Source: Tannerella sp.
GTDB taxonomy: Bacteria > Bacteroidota > Bacteroidia > Bacteroidales > Tannerellaceae
Reading direction: 5' to 3'
Length of the DNA: 12,178 bases
Assembly: GCA_031289445.1 (NCBI GenBank)
Contig: JAITPL010000208.1
Location: forward strand, 1-12,178
Position numbers and translations under genes: made by a program. The number at the start of each line of letters is the position of its first letter. The first letter of the stretch is position 1. This document shows positions 1 to 6,456 of this stretch, piece by piece. A model generated the notes under the pieces. That model was not told the DNA's origin. It worked only from the letters and a program-made list of their open reading frames with translations, and made no database searches.

Positions 1-442
1 TGACGTGCAGAATGAATTTATCAGAAGCATACACCACAAGTCGTGGATAATACAGATACCCTGTATTCCTCAACGCCGCCGTAACGACCTCGAAGTATTG
101 CTGAGCATTTTCGACCAGAGAAAAGCTTTTGACAATGCTCACTTTCTGGCTGTCGAAGATGAATATTTTCCCGAAGAGTTTCGCCCGATTATCCGTCGTC
201 TGTCAGTAGCGTTGCAAAGCGACCAGATACGGGCAAATATGGAGTTTGAAGACAACATTCTCTTCAATATTCAGGCAATAGAAGAGGAAAAAGACTACAT
301 CATCAACAAAGAACGTGCAGAGAAAGAAAAAGCCCTTGCAGAAATAGAAATAGAACGCGAAGAGAAAGAAAAAGCTCTTGAAGAGAAAGAAATAGCCCTT
401 GCGGAAATTGCCGAGTTAAAACGCCGTTTGGCTAATCAGTAA
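1..442 (+). CDS. C-terminal part of an unidentified protein with a coiled-coil tail (possibly Rpn/PD-(D/E)XK-like)
   Basis: The reading frame is open to the left edge, so this is a 3' fragment; the GTG at 5-7 is probably an internal valine, not a start. About 146 residues are visible. The first part has a basic stretch followed by an F-D-Q segment and a P-E-E-F-R-P-I-I-R-R-L segment. From memory this looks like the region behind the nuclease core in some Bacteroidota Rpn/PD-(D/E)XK putative transposases, but no catalytic motif lies inside the window, so the family is a guess. From about residue 92 of the visible part the chain is almost entirely Glu, Lys, Ala, Leu and Ile, with the phrase EKEKAL repeated 14 residues apart and a variant (EKEIAL) 7 residues further on. 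That is heptad spacing and predicts a coiled coil. The stop is TAA at 440-442. I am confident it is coding and weakly confident about function. Confidence 0.7.
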   Translation, partial: DVQNEFIRSIHHKSWIIQIPCIPQRRRNDLEVLLSIFDQRKAFDNAHFLAVEDEYFPEEFRPIIRRLSVALQSDQIRANMEFEDNILFNIQAIEEEKDYIINKERAEKEKALAEIEIEREEKEKALEEKEIALAEIAELKRRLANQ

Positions 443-445
443 TTA

Positions 446-497
446 CGGCACGCCCCTCGAAGAATCTGTGTGCCGGTTAACGTGCGTGCCGGTTAAC
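446..497. repeat. Short direct and inverted repeats between the first gene and the esterase
   Basis: The 12-mer GTGCCGGTTAAC occurs twice, at 470-481 and 486-497, a 16-bp period. An inverted partner, CGGCACGC at 446-453, can pair with GCGTGCCG at 484-491, or in part with the first direct copy. There is no strong T-run after it, so a terminator for the upstream gene is possible but not convincing. It could equally be a scar or end sequence of a mobile element; no transposase core or target duplication is visible. Confidence 0.5.
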
Positions 498-566
498 TTT
501 TGAGACAGCCTCGTAGCATACCGTATTGGGCTTATCTGTAAATTTCCCATAATAATTGCAACAAAG

Positions 567-600
567 TCATTGTCAATTATCAATTGTCAATTGTCAATTG
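567..600. repeat. Heptanucleotide tandem repeat, unit TCAATTG
   Basis: Three perfect units (580-586, 587-593, 594-600) follow one with a single change (573-579, ending in A) and a six-base partial copy (567-572). The three perfect units form the last seven codons of the esterase on the minus strand, stop codon included; the degenerate units lie beyond the stop. Phrases of this kind are, as I recall, common between genes in Bacteroidales, but here the array enters a reading frame. Confidence 0.85.
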
Positions 601-2505
601 AAATGGCGATGCGGGCAGACCCGACTTATTGCGCAGACTTGCCTCCGCCGGATTGTCTGCCCACGCATACCTTACTTTTATCGGCTCCGGGACCTCGTCA
701 TGCCAAACTATGACCTGTCTATCTCTTATTATGGCATTTGCACGTTTGAAAACATTATCCTTACCTGCGATTGCAAACCCTCCCGGCTGCTCGGCTTCCG
801 GCAAATCGTCCGTGCCTTCCTTAAACGACAGAATCATCCTGTTACCGCTGACCTCAAAGGATTTGTAAACAGGTCCTTCGCATACCGTTTTATTGTTGCC
901 GTAAGCCATTCGTCCGGCTAACAGAGCCAATCGTTCGGCTACATCTTTCTTGTTGAGCGGATGAATATCATTCCATTCGCCGAGGTCGATAGCAACGGCA
1001 AGGCCTGTATTCGCCACCGTTTGCGATACTTTCAACTGCGCTTCTCTGAGGTAAGCCCACTGACTTTCCTGCGGAACGGTCGATACCTCCATGAAATTAG
1101 GCAGTTGAGCTATCAGAAACGGTATATCTCCGCACCCGAAGCGTTCACGCCATTCACGGATAAGAATCGACAGCAGTTCGTAATATTCGGTATGCCGGCC
1201 GGTATTCGATTCGCCCTGATACCATAGAACGCCTTTCAGCCGAAGATTTAAAAGCGGGGCAATCATGCTGTTGTAAAGCCCTGTCGGTACATACTGAAAA
1301 GTCGTTCCGCCTTGAGCAGCCGGCATCCTGACGCCCGAACGGTACCTCCATTTACCGCGAAGGTCAATCTCGTCCCTTCCGTCTATGATCAGTTTATAAG
1401 GCTTGTCCGGCACAAACTGGGGCAGTCCGCCGTAGCTGAACAGTCGTATAGCGATGGTGTTGGCGCCCTTATGAAGCAAATTTTCAGGTATCCGATATAT
1501 CCGTGGAGGATACTGATACGAGACTGCGCCTACAAAAACTCCGTTTACAAACACCGAATCTCCGTTTACTATACATCCCAACCTCAAGACCGCCTTTTTG
1601 CCCTCATGAATCTCTGACAGTTCGACCTTTTTCCTGAACCAGTAGCTGCCGTTGACGGCCCCTCCCGCCTCGTCACGCCCCCACGAGTCGTCCAGGAGGT
1701 CAGTCTCCTGCCAGGCGCTGTCGTCGCAGTCTTTAGCAAACCATTTCTCCCGCAGACCCTCGTCTCCGCTATTCATCACCTCGGTCCACCGGGCGCTCTG
1801 TTCGTTGTCCGACTGCTTGATGCTTTCGACCAGCTTATCCGAGCGATAGAGATAAGCCTGATTGAGATGTTGAGGAAAGGTCTTCAATCCGTCCTCGCTA
1901 ATCCACGCCTCGACCGGAGAGCCGCCAACCGCCGAGTTGATTATTCCTATCGGCACGTTATATTCGGCATTGAGGCGCTTGGCGTAGAAGTAGCACAAGG
2001 CCGAGAAACCCGGCGCATTTTCGGGAGTCAGTCTCAGCCACGAAGCCGCCCGTATGTCCTCCTGAGGCTTGTTGAAATTATAAGCTAAAGGAATTTTGAT
2101 ATACCTTATCATCGGATTCGAGTAGTGCGCGACCTCCTCCCTATACAGGTCGAGTACGCGGCTAACAGGCAGTTCCATGTTCGACTGACCCGAACACAGC
2201 CACACGTCTCCTATAAGAACATCTTTTATTTCCAAGTCATTGATACGGATAGTATAAGGGCCGCCGGCCTTCATCTGCGGAAGCGTTACAGTCCACTTCC
2301 CCTGAGCGTCGGCCTCGGTGGCGAACGACTTCCGGTTGAGTACCGCCGTAACTTTCTCGCCGGCCTCGGCGCTACCCCACAGCACAATGTCGCGGTCGCG
2401 CTGCAAGACCATACCGTCGGACACCAGTACAGGCAGTCTGACTGTGCCTTTAGCCGTTATTCCCATGCCGATAATCATCAGCGCCAAAAGAATCGTTTTA
2501 CCCAT
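580..2505 (-). CDS. Secreted sialate O-acetylesterase (SGNH-type) with inserted beta-sandwich domain
   Basis: This 641-residue protein is predicted to remove O-acetyl groups from sialic acids or other acetylated glycans, outside the cytoplasm. Residues 1-20 form a signal peptide with a hydrophobic core. The catalytic serine lies in GQSNM (106-110, Ser108), a second conserved block is WYQGESN (428-434), and the Asp/His pair is in DIHP (513-516, His515). Residues about 250-385 resemble the galactose-binding-like domain seen in GH2 enzymes and often inserted in this family. The start at 2505 was chosen because it gives the signal peptide directly; an in-frame Met at 2790 would add 95 residues without secretion character and would overlap the sigma factor gene. 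The chain ends in QLTIDN, encoded by a tandem repeat, where I recall relatives ending in a short charged or aromatic tail after PASPF. It is transcribed alone, divergent from the sigma gene. Confidence 0.9.
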   Translation of the reverse strand: MGKTILLALMIIGMGITAKGTVRLPVLVSDGMVLQRDRDIVLWGSAEAGEKVTAVLNRKSFATEADAQGKWTVTLPQMKAGGPYTIRINDLEIKDVLIGDVWLCSGQSNMELPVSRVLDLYREEVAHYSNPMIRYIKIPLAYNFNKPQEDIRAASWLRLTPENAPGFSALCYFYAKRLNAEYNVPIGIINSAVGGSPVEAWISEDGLKTFPQHLNQAYLYRSDKLVESIKQSDNEQSARWTEVMNSGDEGLREKWFAKDCDDSAWQETDLLDDSWGRDEAGGAVNGSYWFRKKVELSEIHEGKKAVLRLGCIVNGDSVFVNGVFVGAVSYQYPPRIYRIPENLLHKGANTIAIRLFSYGGLPQFVPDKPYKLIIDGRDEIDLRGKWRYRSGVRMPAAQGGTTFQYVPTGLYNSMIAPLLNLRLKGVLWYQGESNTGRHTEYYELLSILIREWRERFGCGDIPFLIAQLPNFMEVSTVPQESQWAYLREAQLKVSQTVANTGLAVAIDLGEWNDIHPLNKKDVAERLALLAGRMAYGNNKTVCEGPVYKSFEVSGNRMILSFKEGTDDLPEAEQPGGFAIAGKDNVFKRANAIIRDRQVIVWHDEVPEPIKVRYAWADNPAEASLRNKSGLPASPFQLTIDN

Positions 2506-2530
2506 AGTCAAAAAATTATTTTTCAAGCCA

Positions 2531-2538
2531 CAAAAGTA
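2531..2538 (-). promoter_or_regulatory. Putative -7 box for the sialate O-acetylesterase
   Basis: On the minus strand this reads TACTTTTG, a match to the Bacteroidota -7 element TAnnTTTG, 25 bp before the esterase start, so the leader would be roughly 20 nt. No good TTTG is found 19-21 bp upstream; the -33 element is missing or degenerate, which may mean weak or activator-dependent transcription. Confidence 0.5.
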
Positions 2539-2598
2539 CTGTTTTTCGGCGGTATTTTCCTTAATAATCAAAAAAACATCAAAAAAACGCGGAAAAAC

Positions 2599-2629
2599 TT
2601 TGTTCGTATTGATTTTTATCGTACTTTTG
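2599..2629 (+). promoter_or_regulatory. Bacteroidota-type promoter for the ECF sigma operon
   Basis: TTTG at 2599-2602 and TACTTTTG at 2622-2629 are separated by 19 bp, fitting the -33/-7 consensus of the Bacteroidota primary sigma factor. The predicted transcript would start near 2634, about 20 nt before the ATG. An overlapping AACTTT (2596-2601) with TCGTA (2619-2623), 17 bp apart, faintly resembles ECF-type -35/-10 elements, so autoregulation is possible but speculative. Confidence 0.6.
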
Positions 2630-2655
2630 CCTCGAAAATAACTAGATTTTTTAGA

Positions 2656-3207
2656 ATGCAGCAACACAACGAAGAAGAACTGGTCGAACGCCTTCGCAAT
2701 CCTGAGACGCAGAGAGATGCGTTTACTCAGGTCGTAGCTGCATATAGTGACAGCTTGTACTGGCATATTCGCAAGATGGTCATGAATCACGAAGATGCCA
2801 ACGACATGCTTCAGAACACGTTTATGAAAGCATGGATGAATCTGGACAACTTTCGCGGCGATTCCAAACTGACTACCTGGATGTATAAGATTGCAGTCAA
2901 CGAGTGTATCACCTTCCTCAACAAGCAGCGCAATATGAACAACGTGCCGATTGACGACGCCGACGCCTATCTGCTGCAGACCCTCAAAGCCGACGAGTAT
3001 TTTGATGGCGACGAGCTGGACCTCAAGCTGCAGAAAGCTATCCTCTCGCTACCCGACAAGCAGCGATTGGTGTTCACCATGAAGTACAATGACGACATGA
3101 AATACGAGGATATATCGGCGATATTGGGCACATCCGTAGGCGCTTTAAAAGCCTCGTATCATCATGCGGTAAAAAAAATAGAAGCATTTTTTGCCGATGA
3201 CGTTTAA
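2656..3207 (+). CDS. ECF-family RNA polymerase sigma factor
   Basis: The 183-residue protein has the two-domain ECF layout. Region 2 spans about 22-92, with the helix containing EDANDMLQNTFMKAW (46-60) and the region 2.3/2.4 segment around FRGDSKLTTWMYKIA (66-80). Region 4 spans about 123-178, with the LPDKQR motif (132-137) and the helix-turn-helix EDISAILGTSVGALKASYHHA (151-171). It would direct RNA polymerase to a small envelope-related regulon. The ATG at 2656 is preferred because it sits about 20 nt after a good promoter and starts just before region 2; the frame is open further upstream, but that part runs antisense through the esterase and has no family similarity. The next two genes, a one-pass membrane protein and a secreted Spy-like protein, look like its regulators. 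The family is certain, the stimulus unknown. Confidence 0.93.
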   Translation: MQQHNEEELVERLRNPETQRDAFTQVVAAYSDSLYWHIRKMVMNHEDANDMLQNTFMKAWMNLDNFRGDSKLTTWMYKIAVNECITFLNKQRNMNNVPIDDADAYLLQTLKADEYFDGDELDLKLQKAILSLPDKQRLVFTMKYNDDMKYEDISAILGTSVGALKASYHHAVKKIEAFFADDV

Positions 3208-3258
3208 ACCATTTGCTATCAACAAAGTCTAAAAAAACAACAGAATATACAAATTTTT

Positions 3259-3636
3259 ATGAGAATAGAAAATTCAAATTTGGAAAAGTTCAAGGACAGG
3301 AACCCGTTTCGCGTGCCGGACGGTTACTTTGAGAACTTCACGGCTAAGATGATGAGTAGCCTGCCAGAAAAGCCTGTCCCGGAGAAAGTCGTGGTGATTT
3401 CCATGTACGACCGTATCAAACCCTGGCTGTATATGGCGGCCGCCTTTGCCGGGCTTATGGTGCTGTTTAGTGTGCTTAGGCCTGAAAGATCTTCGCAGGG
3501 CGCTGACAAAGCTCAGGTCACCCTGCCTGCAACCGAAGCGGTGGACGCCGATTCGGAGTTTTTCGACAGCATAGCGGATATGTATGCCGATAAATATGCC
3601 ATGTCCTATATTGATGATTACATCTCTGATAATTGA
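3259..3636 (+). CDS. Small single-pass membrane protein, candidate anti-sigma factor
   Basis: This 125-residue protein starts 51 bp after the sigma gene and is almost certainly co-transcribed with it. A 54-residue N-terminal part contains NPFRVPDGYFENF (15-27), a phrase I recall from small proteins next to sigma factors in other Bacteroidota. One hydrophobic helix lies at about 56-73, followed by RPER and a short acidic tail rich in Asp, Tyr and Met (95-125). The likely topology is N-terminus inside, tail in the periplasm. There is no zinc anti-sigma motif (HxxxCxxC) and no FecR-like domain. Position and topology suggest that the N-terminal part binds and holds the sigma factor, but this is inferred from context, not from a recognised domain. 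Confidence 0.8.
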   Translation: MRIENSNLEKFKDRNPFRVPDGYFENFTAKMMSSLPEKPVPEKVVVISMYDRIKPWLYMAAAFAGLMVLFSVLRPERSSQGADKAQVTLPATEAVDADSEFFDSIADMYADKYAMSYIDDYISDN

Positions 3637-3639
3637 AAG

Positions 3640-4098
3640 ATGAAAAAGGATTTTTTGAGAATTATATGTTTCTCTGCGTTGGTACTCTTATCGTTACAGA
3701 GCTTTGCGCAGGAAAAGGATCGCAAAGACAGCCGTCCTCCCTTCGATAAGGAGGAGTTTGTAACAAAGCGGAACGCCTATCTTATTGAGAAGATAGGGCT
3801 GACGGAGGAAGAGGTAGCTACTTTCATTCCTTTGGAAAACGAGCTTATGAACAAGAAGTTCGAGGTAGGGCGCGAGTGCCATAAGCTGGAACGCGAACTG
3901 CGCAAGAAAGAGAACAAGGCGGACGCCGAGTTTGACAAGTTGTTGAAGTGTCGCGAAGAGGTCAAGGAAAAGCGCGATAAGCTAGACAAGGAGTATCTTG
4001 ACAAGTTCAAGAAGCTACTTTCGGCCGAGAAAATAATCAAGTATCAAAGCGCCGACAGAGCCTTCTTTGAGGAATTTTTTCAGAATAGAAATAGATGA
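3640..4098 (+). CDS. Secreted helical Spy/CpxP-like protein
   Basis: This 152-residue protein begins 3 bp after the previous stop. A signal peptide covers 1-23, with probable cleavage after SFA and a mature start of QEKD. The rest is charged and helical: a LTEEE phrase (54-58), a long Lys/Glu-rich stretch (about 75-125) likely to form a helical hairpin, and LSAEKIIKYQSADR (127-140) near the end. The LT-x-E-x / L-S-x-E-x layout resembles the paired LTxxQ-type motifs of Spy, CpxP, ZraP and CnrX, though the match is to general design rather than exact residues. There are two cysteines (80 and 104), but no His/Met-rich metal site. As the last gene of the sigma operon it may sense periplasmic conditions for the membrane protein, or act as a chaperone made under stress. 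Confidence 0.8.
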   Translation: MKKDFLRIICFSALVLLSLQSFAQEKDRKDSRPPFDKEEFVTKRNAYLIEKIGLTEEEVATFIPLENELMNKKFEVGRECHKLERELRKKENKADAEFDKLLKCREEVKEKRDKLDKEYLDKFKKLLSAEKIIKYQSADRAFFEEFFQNRNR

Positions 4099-4170
4099 AT
4101 TAATTAAAAGCTCTTGTTATACAGGAGCATATCATTTTTAGTGTTTTTGTTTAGATTTAGTTTTAATGTA

Positions 4171-4205
4171 AGGGGGACGATGCGATATCGTCCCTCTTGT
4201 TATTT
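4171..4205 (+). terminator. Intrinsic terminator of the sigma operon
   Basis: An 11-pair stem (4171-4181 with 4187-4197, one G-T pair) encloses the 5-nt loop GCGAT, followed by a T-rich stretch. It sits about 70 bp after the Spy-like gene, so that gene has a long 3' leader-free tail before termination. Confidence 0.85.
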
Positions 4206-4273
4206 TGTTACAGGCGGGCAATGCCGAACAATAAGCGATATTGATAATATTTAAGAATGTTTAACGTCAAAAA

Positions 4274-4305
4274 TTTGGAAAGGACGTTTTTTACTCATAT
4301 CTTTG
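4274..4305 (+). promoter_or_regulatory. Bacteroidota-type promoter for the LRR lipoprotein
   Basis: TTTG at 4274-4277 and TATCTTTG at 4298-4305 lie 20 bp apart, a full match to the -33/-7 consensus. The leader to the ATG at 4340 would be about 30 nt, A-rich and without a strong Shine-Dalgarno sequence. This shows that the lipoprotein is transcribed separately from the sigma operon, which ends at the terminator about 70 bp upstream. Confidence 0.8.
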
Positions 4306-4339
4306 TGGCATTATTCAAGCAACTAACAAGAAATAGAAG

Positions 4340-5578
4340 ATGAAACATTTCAAACATTTAACATTCAAACATGCCGTATCATTGATAATGATAGCATGTA
4401 TGTTCTCAATCGTAACCGCTTGCGACAAAGAGGAGGAAGAAGACTATCTAAGCACCGGCTTTGTGATTGTAGATAACGTATTGACCAAATATCTCGGACA
4501 ACAAGAAACGGTCGAGATACCAAGTAAGGTCAAGAGCATTAGCGGAGGGGCTTTTATACTCAATCAAAGTATAAAATCCGTTATCATTCCCAATTCGGTA
4601 ACCGACATTGGCTCTACCGCTTTCGGGAATTGCCAAAACCTTACTTCCGTTACGCTTCCCGACGCGATAACCAAAATTGAGGATGAAACTTTCTATGCTT
4701 GCAGCAGCCTTCAATCCATTACGTTGCCCAATTCGGTTAATCATATCGGCAAAAATGCTTTCAATGGTTGTGAGAGCCTGAAGTCCATCACTTTACCAAG
4801 CGCGATAACGGTCATTGGAGAGCGTTCCTTTGAGAATACAGGACTGACGTCCGTTACAATTCCCAATGCGGTAACCGTCATTGAAGAAAAAGCCTTCCGC
4901 GCTTGTGAGAATCTTGTTACCGTTACGCTGCCCAACGCGCTAACAAGTATCGGGCCGGAGGCTTTTAATGGCACAGGGATTGCATCCATCTCATTTCCCG
5001 GTACATTAACAAGTATTGGAAGCGGCGCTTTCGCGTCATGCAAAAACCTTACAGCCGTCACGGTTCCCAATACGGTGACAACTTTAGGAGCAAGCGCTTT
5101 TAGCAATTGTACAGAACTTACTTCATTCACTTTTCCCGGCTCGATAACAAAAATTGACAACGGTACTTTATCCGAATGCAGTAAACTTACCTCCATTACG
5201 ATTCCAAACTCGGTAACAGAGATCGAACCTTACGCTTTCTCCAAATCGGGCTTAACGTCTGTCACTATACCCGACGTGGTAACCACTATTGGAGAACGCG
5301 CTTTCAGTAGTTGTTCACAACTTACTTCCATCACGTTCCCCAAGTCGGTATGCAGCTATGGAGAAGCGCCTATTGTTGGATGCGAAAATCTAACAGATAT
5401 TACTTTAAAATGGACAAGTGAAGACGGTAATATCGATTTTTATAATGTTGTTTTCGGAAAGTATGCATTACCGCTTTACACTATCGAAAATATCACCTTG
5501 CATATTCCCTCCGGCACAAGAGAGTTTTATGAAACGCAATTACCGCTTCAATACTTTAAAGCCGTAGTCGAGTACTAA
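4340..5578 (+). CDS. BspA-like leucine-rich-repeat surface lipoprotein
   Basis: The 412-residue protein starts with a lipoprotein signal: hydrophobic 11-26 and lipobox VTAC with the acylated Cys at 28, followed by an acidic DKEEEED stretch (29-35) of the kind linked to surface export in Bacteroidota. Residues about 58-355 are some 13 repeats of the BspA/TpLRR (LRR_5) type, 23 residues each, with the core IPNSVTxIGxxAFxxCxxLTS. Repeats at 150-171, 195-216 and 286-307 are one residue shorter and replace the C-x-x-L end with G-L or G-I. A non-repeat cap of about 55 residues closes the protein. BspA relatives bind host matrix proteins or other bacteria, but repeats of this type also occur in free-living species, so the ligand cannot be read from sequence. 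There is no Por-type sorting tail; anchoring would be by lipid. Single-gene transcription unit. Confidence 0.92.
   Translation: MKHFKHLTFKHAVSLIMIACMFSIVTACDKEEEEDYLSTGFVIVDNVLTKYLGQQETVEIPSKVKSISGGAFILNQSIKSVIIPNSVTDIGSTAFGNCQNLTSVTLPDAITKIEDETFYACSSLQSITLPNSVNHIGKNAFNGCESLKSITLPSAITVIGERSFENTGLTSVTIPNAVTVIEEKAFRACENLVTVTLPNALTSIGPEAFNGTGIASISFPGTLTSIGSGAFASCKNLTAVTVPNTVTTLGASAFSNCTELTSFTFPGSITKIDNGTLSECSKLTSITIPNSVTEIEPYAFSKSGLTSVTIPDVVTTIGERAFSSCSQLTSITFPKSVCSYGEAPIVGCENLTDITLKWTSEDGNIDFYNVVFGKYALPLYTIENITLHIPSGTREFYETQLPLQYFKAVVEY
4511..5404 (+). repeat. In-gene LRR repeat array (about 13 units of 66-69 bp)
   Basis: The array encodes the LRR units of the BspA-like lipoprotein. At DNA level the units have diverged, but they share phrases such as TTCCCAAT or TTCCCGG before the conserved asparagine or glycine. 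Three units are 66 bp instead of 69 bp. It is a protein-repeat array, with no spacer structure as in CRISPR. Confidence 0.85.
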
Positions 5579-5603
5579 CCCGTAAAGAATAAAAACAAAA
5601 ATT

Positions 5604-5641
5604 AACCGCAAGATTTGTAAACATTTCTTGCGGTTTTTTTG
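5604..5641. terminator. Bidirectional intrinsic terminator between the LRR gene and lpxA
   Basis: A 10-bp stem (AACCGCAAGA at 5604-5613 with its complement at 5626-5635) has a 12-nt loop and runs into a T-tract (5634-5641) on the plus strand. On the minus strand the same stem is followed by a run rich in T (complement of 5587-5603), so it can also stop the lpx operon arriving from the other side. Confidence 0.88.
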
Positions 5642-5669
5642 TTCCGTCTATACTGTGAAAACACTGCTG

Positions 5670-6452
5670 TCAATCGTCGATAGAGCCTCTCACTATGCCT
5701 CTCTGTGAGGTTTTGATAAAGTTGAGGATAAGGTCGCGCTCGACACTAGGGCCATACTCCGTTTCGATGGCGTGCAGGGCTTGGGTATTGTTGAGTCCCC
5801 GCGTGTAGAGCGTGCGGTAGATGTCCTGAATAAGGAATATCTGGGCATTGGTGAAGCCGCGACGCCGCAATCCTACTATGTTGATGCCGCAATAGGCGAT
5901 AGGGTCGCGTCCGATAAGCGTATAGGGAGGGATGTCCTTGCCTACACGCGAGCCGCCCTGTATCATCACATGCTTGGAGATATGCGTGAACTGATGTACA
6001 AGAGAGCCCCCGGCAACGATGGCGTAGTCTTCGATTTCGACTTCGCCGGCTAATTGCGAGGCGTTACCGATGATGACGTTATCATGCACTACGCAATCGT
6101 GCGCCACGTGCGAGTAGGCCATTATCAGGCAGTTGTTGCCGACGATGGTGCGCTCTTTCGAGGCGGTGCCGCGATTGACGGTCGCGCATTCGCGCAGGGT
6201 TGTATGGTTGCCTATTTCAGCTGTTGATTTCTCGCCGGCGAATTTAAGGTCTTGCGGGATACCTGCGACTACTGCGCCCGGAAAGATGTTACAGTCGCTC
6301 CCGATGCGTGCGCCGTCGAGTATGGTAACGTGCGGATAGATGCGGCAGTTGTCGCCTATCACGACATCGCGCTCAATGACTGCAAACGGGTCGATGATGA
6401 CGTTGTTGCCTATTTGGGCTTCAGGGTGGATAACTGCTAAAGGTGAGTGCAT
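5670..6452 (-). CDS. lpxA: Acyl-[ACP]--UDP-N-acetylglucosamine O-acyltransferase
   Basis: LpxA catalyses the first step of lipid A synthesis in the cytoplasm, moving a 3-hydroxyacyl chain from acyl carrier protein to the 3-OH of UDP-GlcNAc. The 260-residue length is typical. Hexapeptide repeats of the left-handed beta-helix fill residues 1-185. The YSHVAHDC segment (113-120) holds the histidine pair that includes the expected catalytic base, His118, and QDLKF (67-71) matches a substrate-contacting lysine. The C-terminal helical part begins at the conserved NIVGLRRRGF (191-200). The ATG at 6452 is chosen over an in-frame Met at 6518, because the latter would overlap lpxC-fabZ by 20 codons and add 22 residues not seen in LpxA. 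It lies 4 bp after lpxC-fabZ, as the last gene of the operon. Confidence 0.97.
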   Translation of the reverse strand: MHSPLAVIHPEAQIGNNVIIDPFAVIERDVVIGDNCRIYPHVTILDGARIGSDCNIFPGAVVAGIPQDLKFAGEKSTAEIGNHTTLRECATVNRGTASKERTIVGNNCLIMAYSHVAHDCVVHDNVIIGNASQLAGEVEIEDYAIVAGGSLVHQFTHISKHVMIQGGSRVGKDIPPYTLIGRDPIAYCGINIVGLRRRGFTNAQIFLIQDIYRTLYTRGLNNTQALHAIETEYGPSVERDLILNFIKTSQRGIVRGSIDD

Positions 6453-6456
6453 ATTA

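Noticed and set aside
1..600. Complete insertion sequence at the left edge
   Set aside because: No terminal inverted repeats, catalytic transposase motif or target duplication can be seen; only the C-terminal part of one gene is present.
2125..2655. Upstream extension of the sigma factor frame
   Set aside because: This part lies antisense to the esterase, has no sigma-like sequence and precedes the promoter at 2599-2629.
2506..2790. N-terminal extension of the esterase to an in-frame Met at 2790
   Set aside because: It would bury the signal peptide 95 residues inside the protein, overlap the sigma gene on the other strand and ignore the putative promoter at 2531-2538.
4099..4339. Small RNA or riboswitch between the sigma operon and the LRR gene
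   Set aside because: The only strong structure is the terminator hairpin at 4171-4197, and the rest is explained by the promoter at 4274-4305; no known riboswitch signature was recognised.
4511..5404. Regular repeat spacing suggestive of a CRISPR array
   Set aside because: The period of 66-69 bp is in frame and encodes LRR units; there are no identical repeats with unique spacers.
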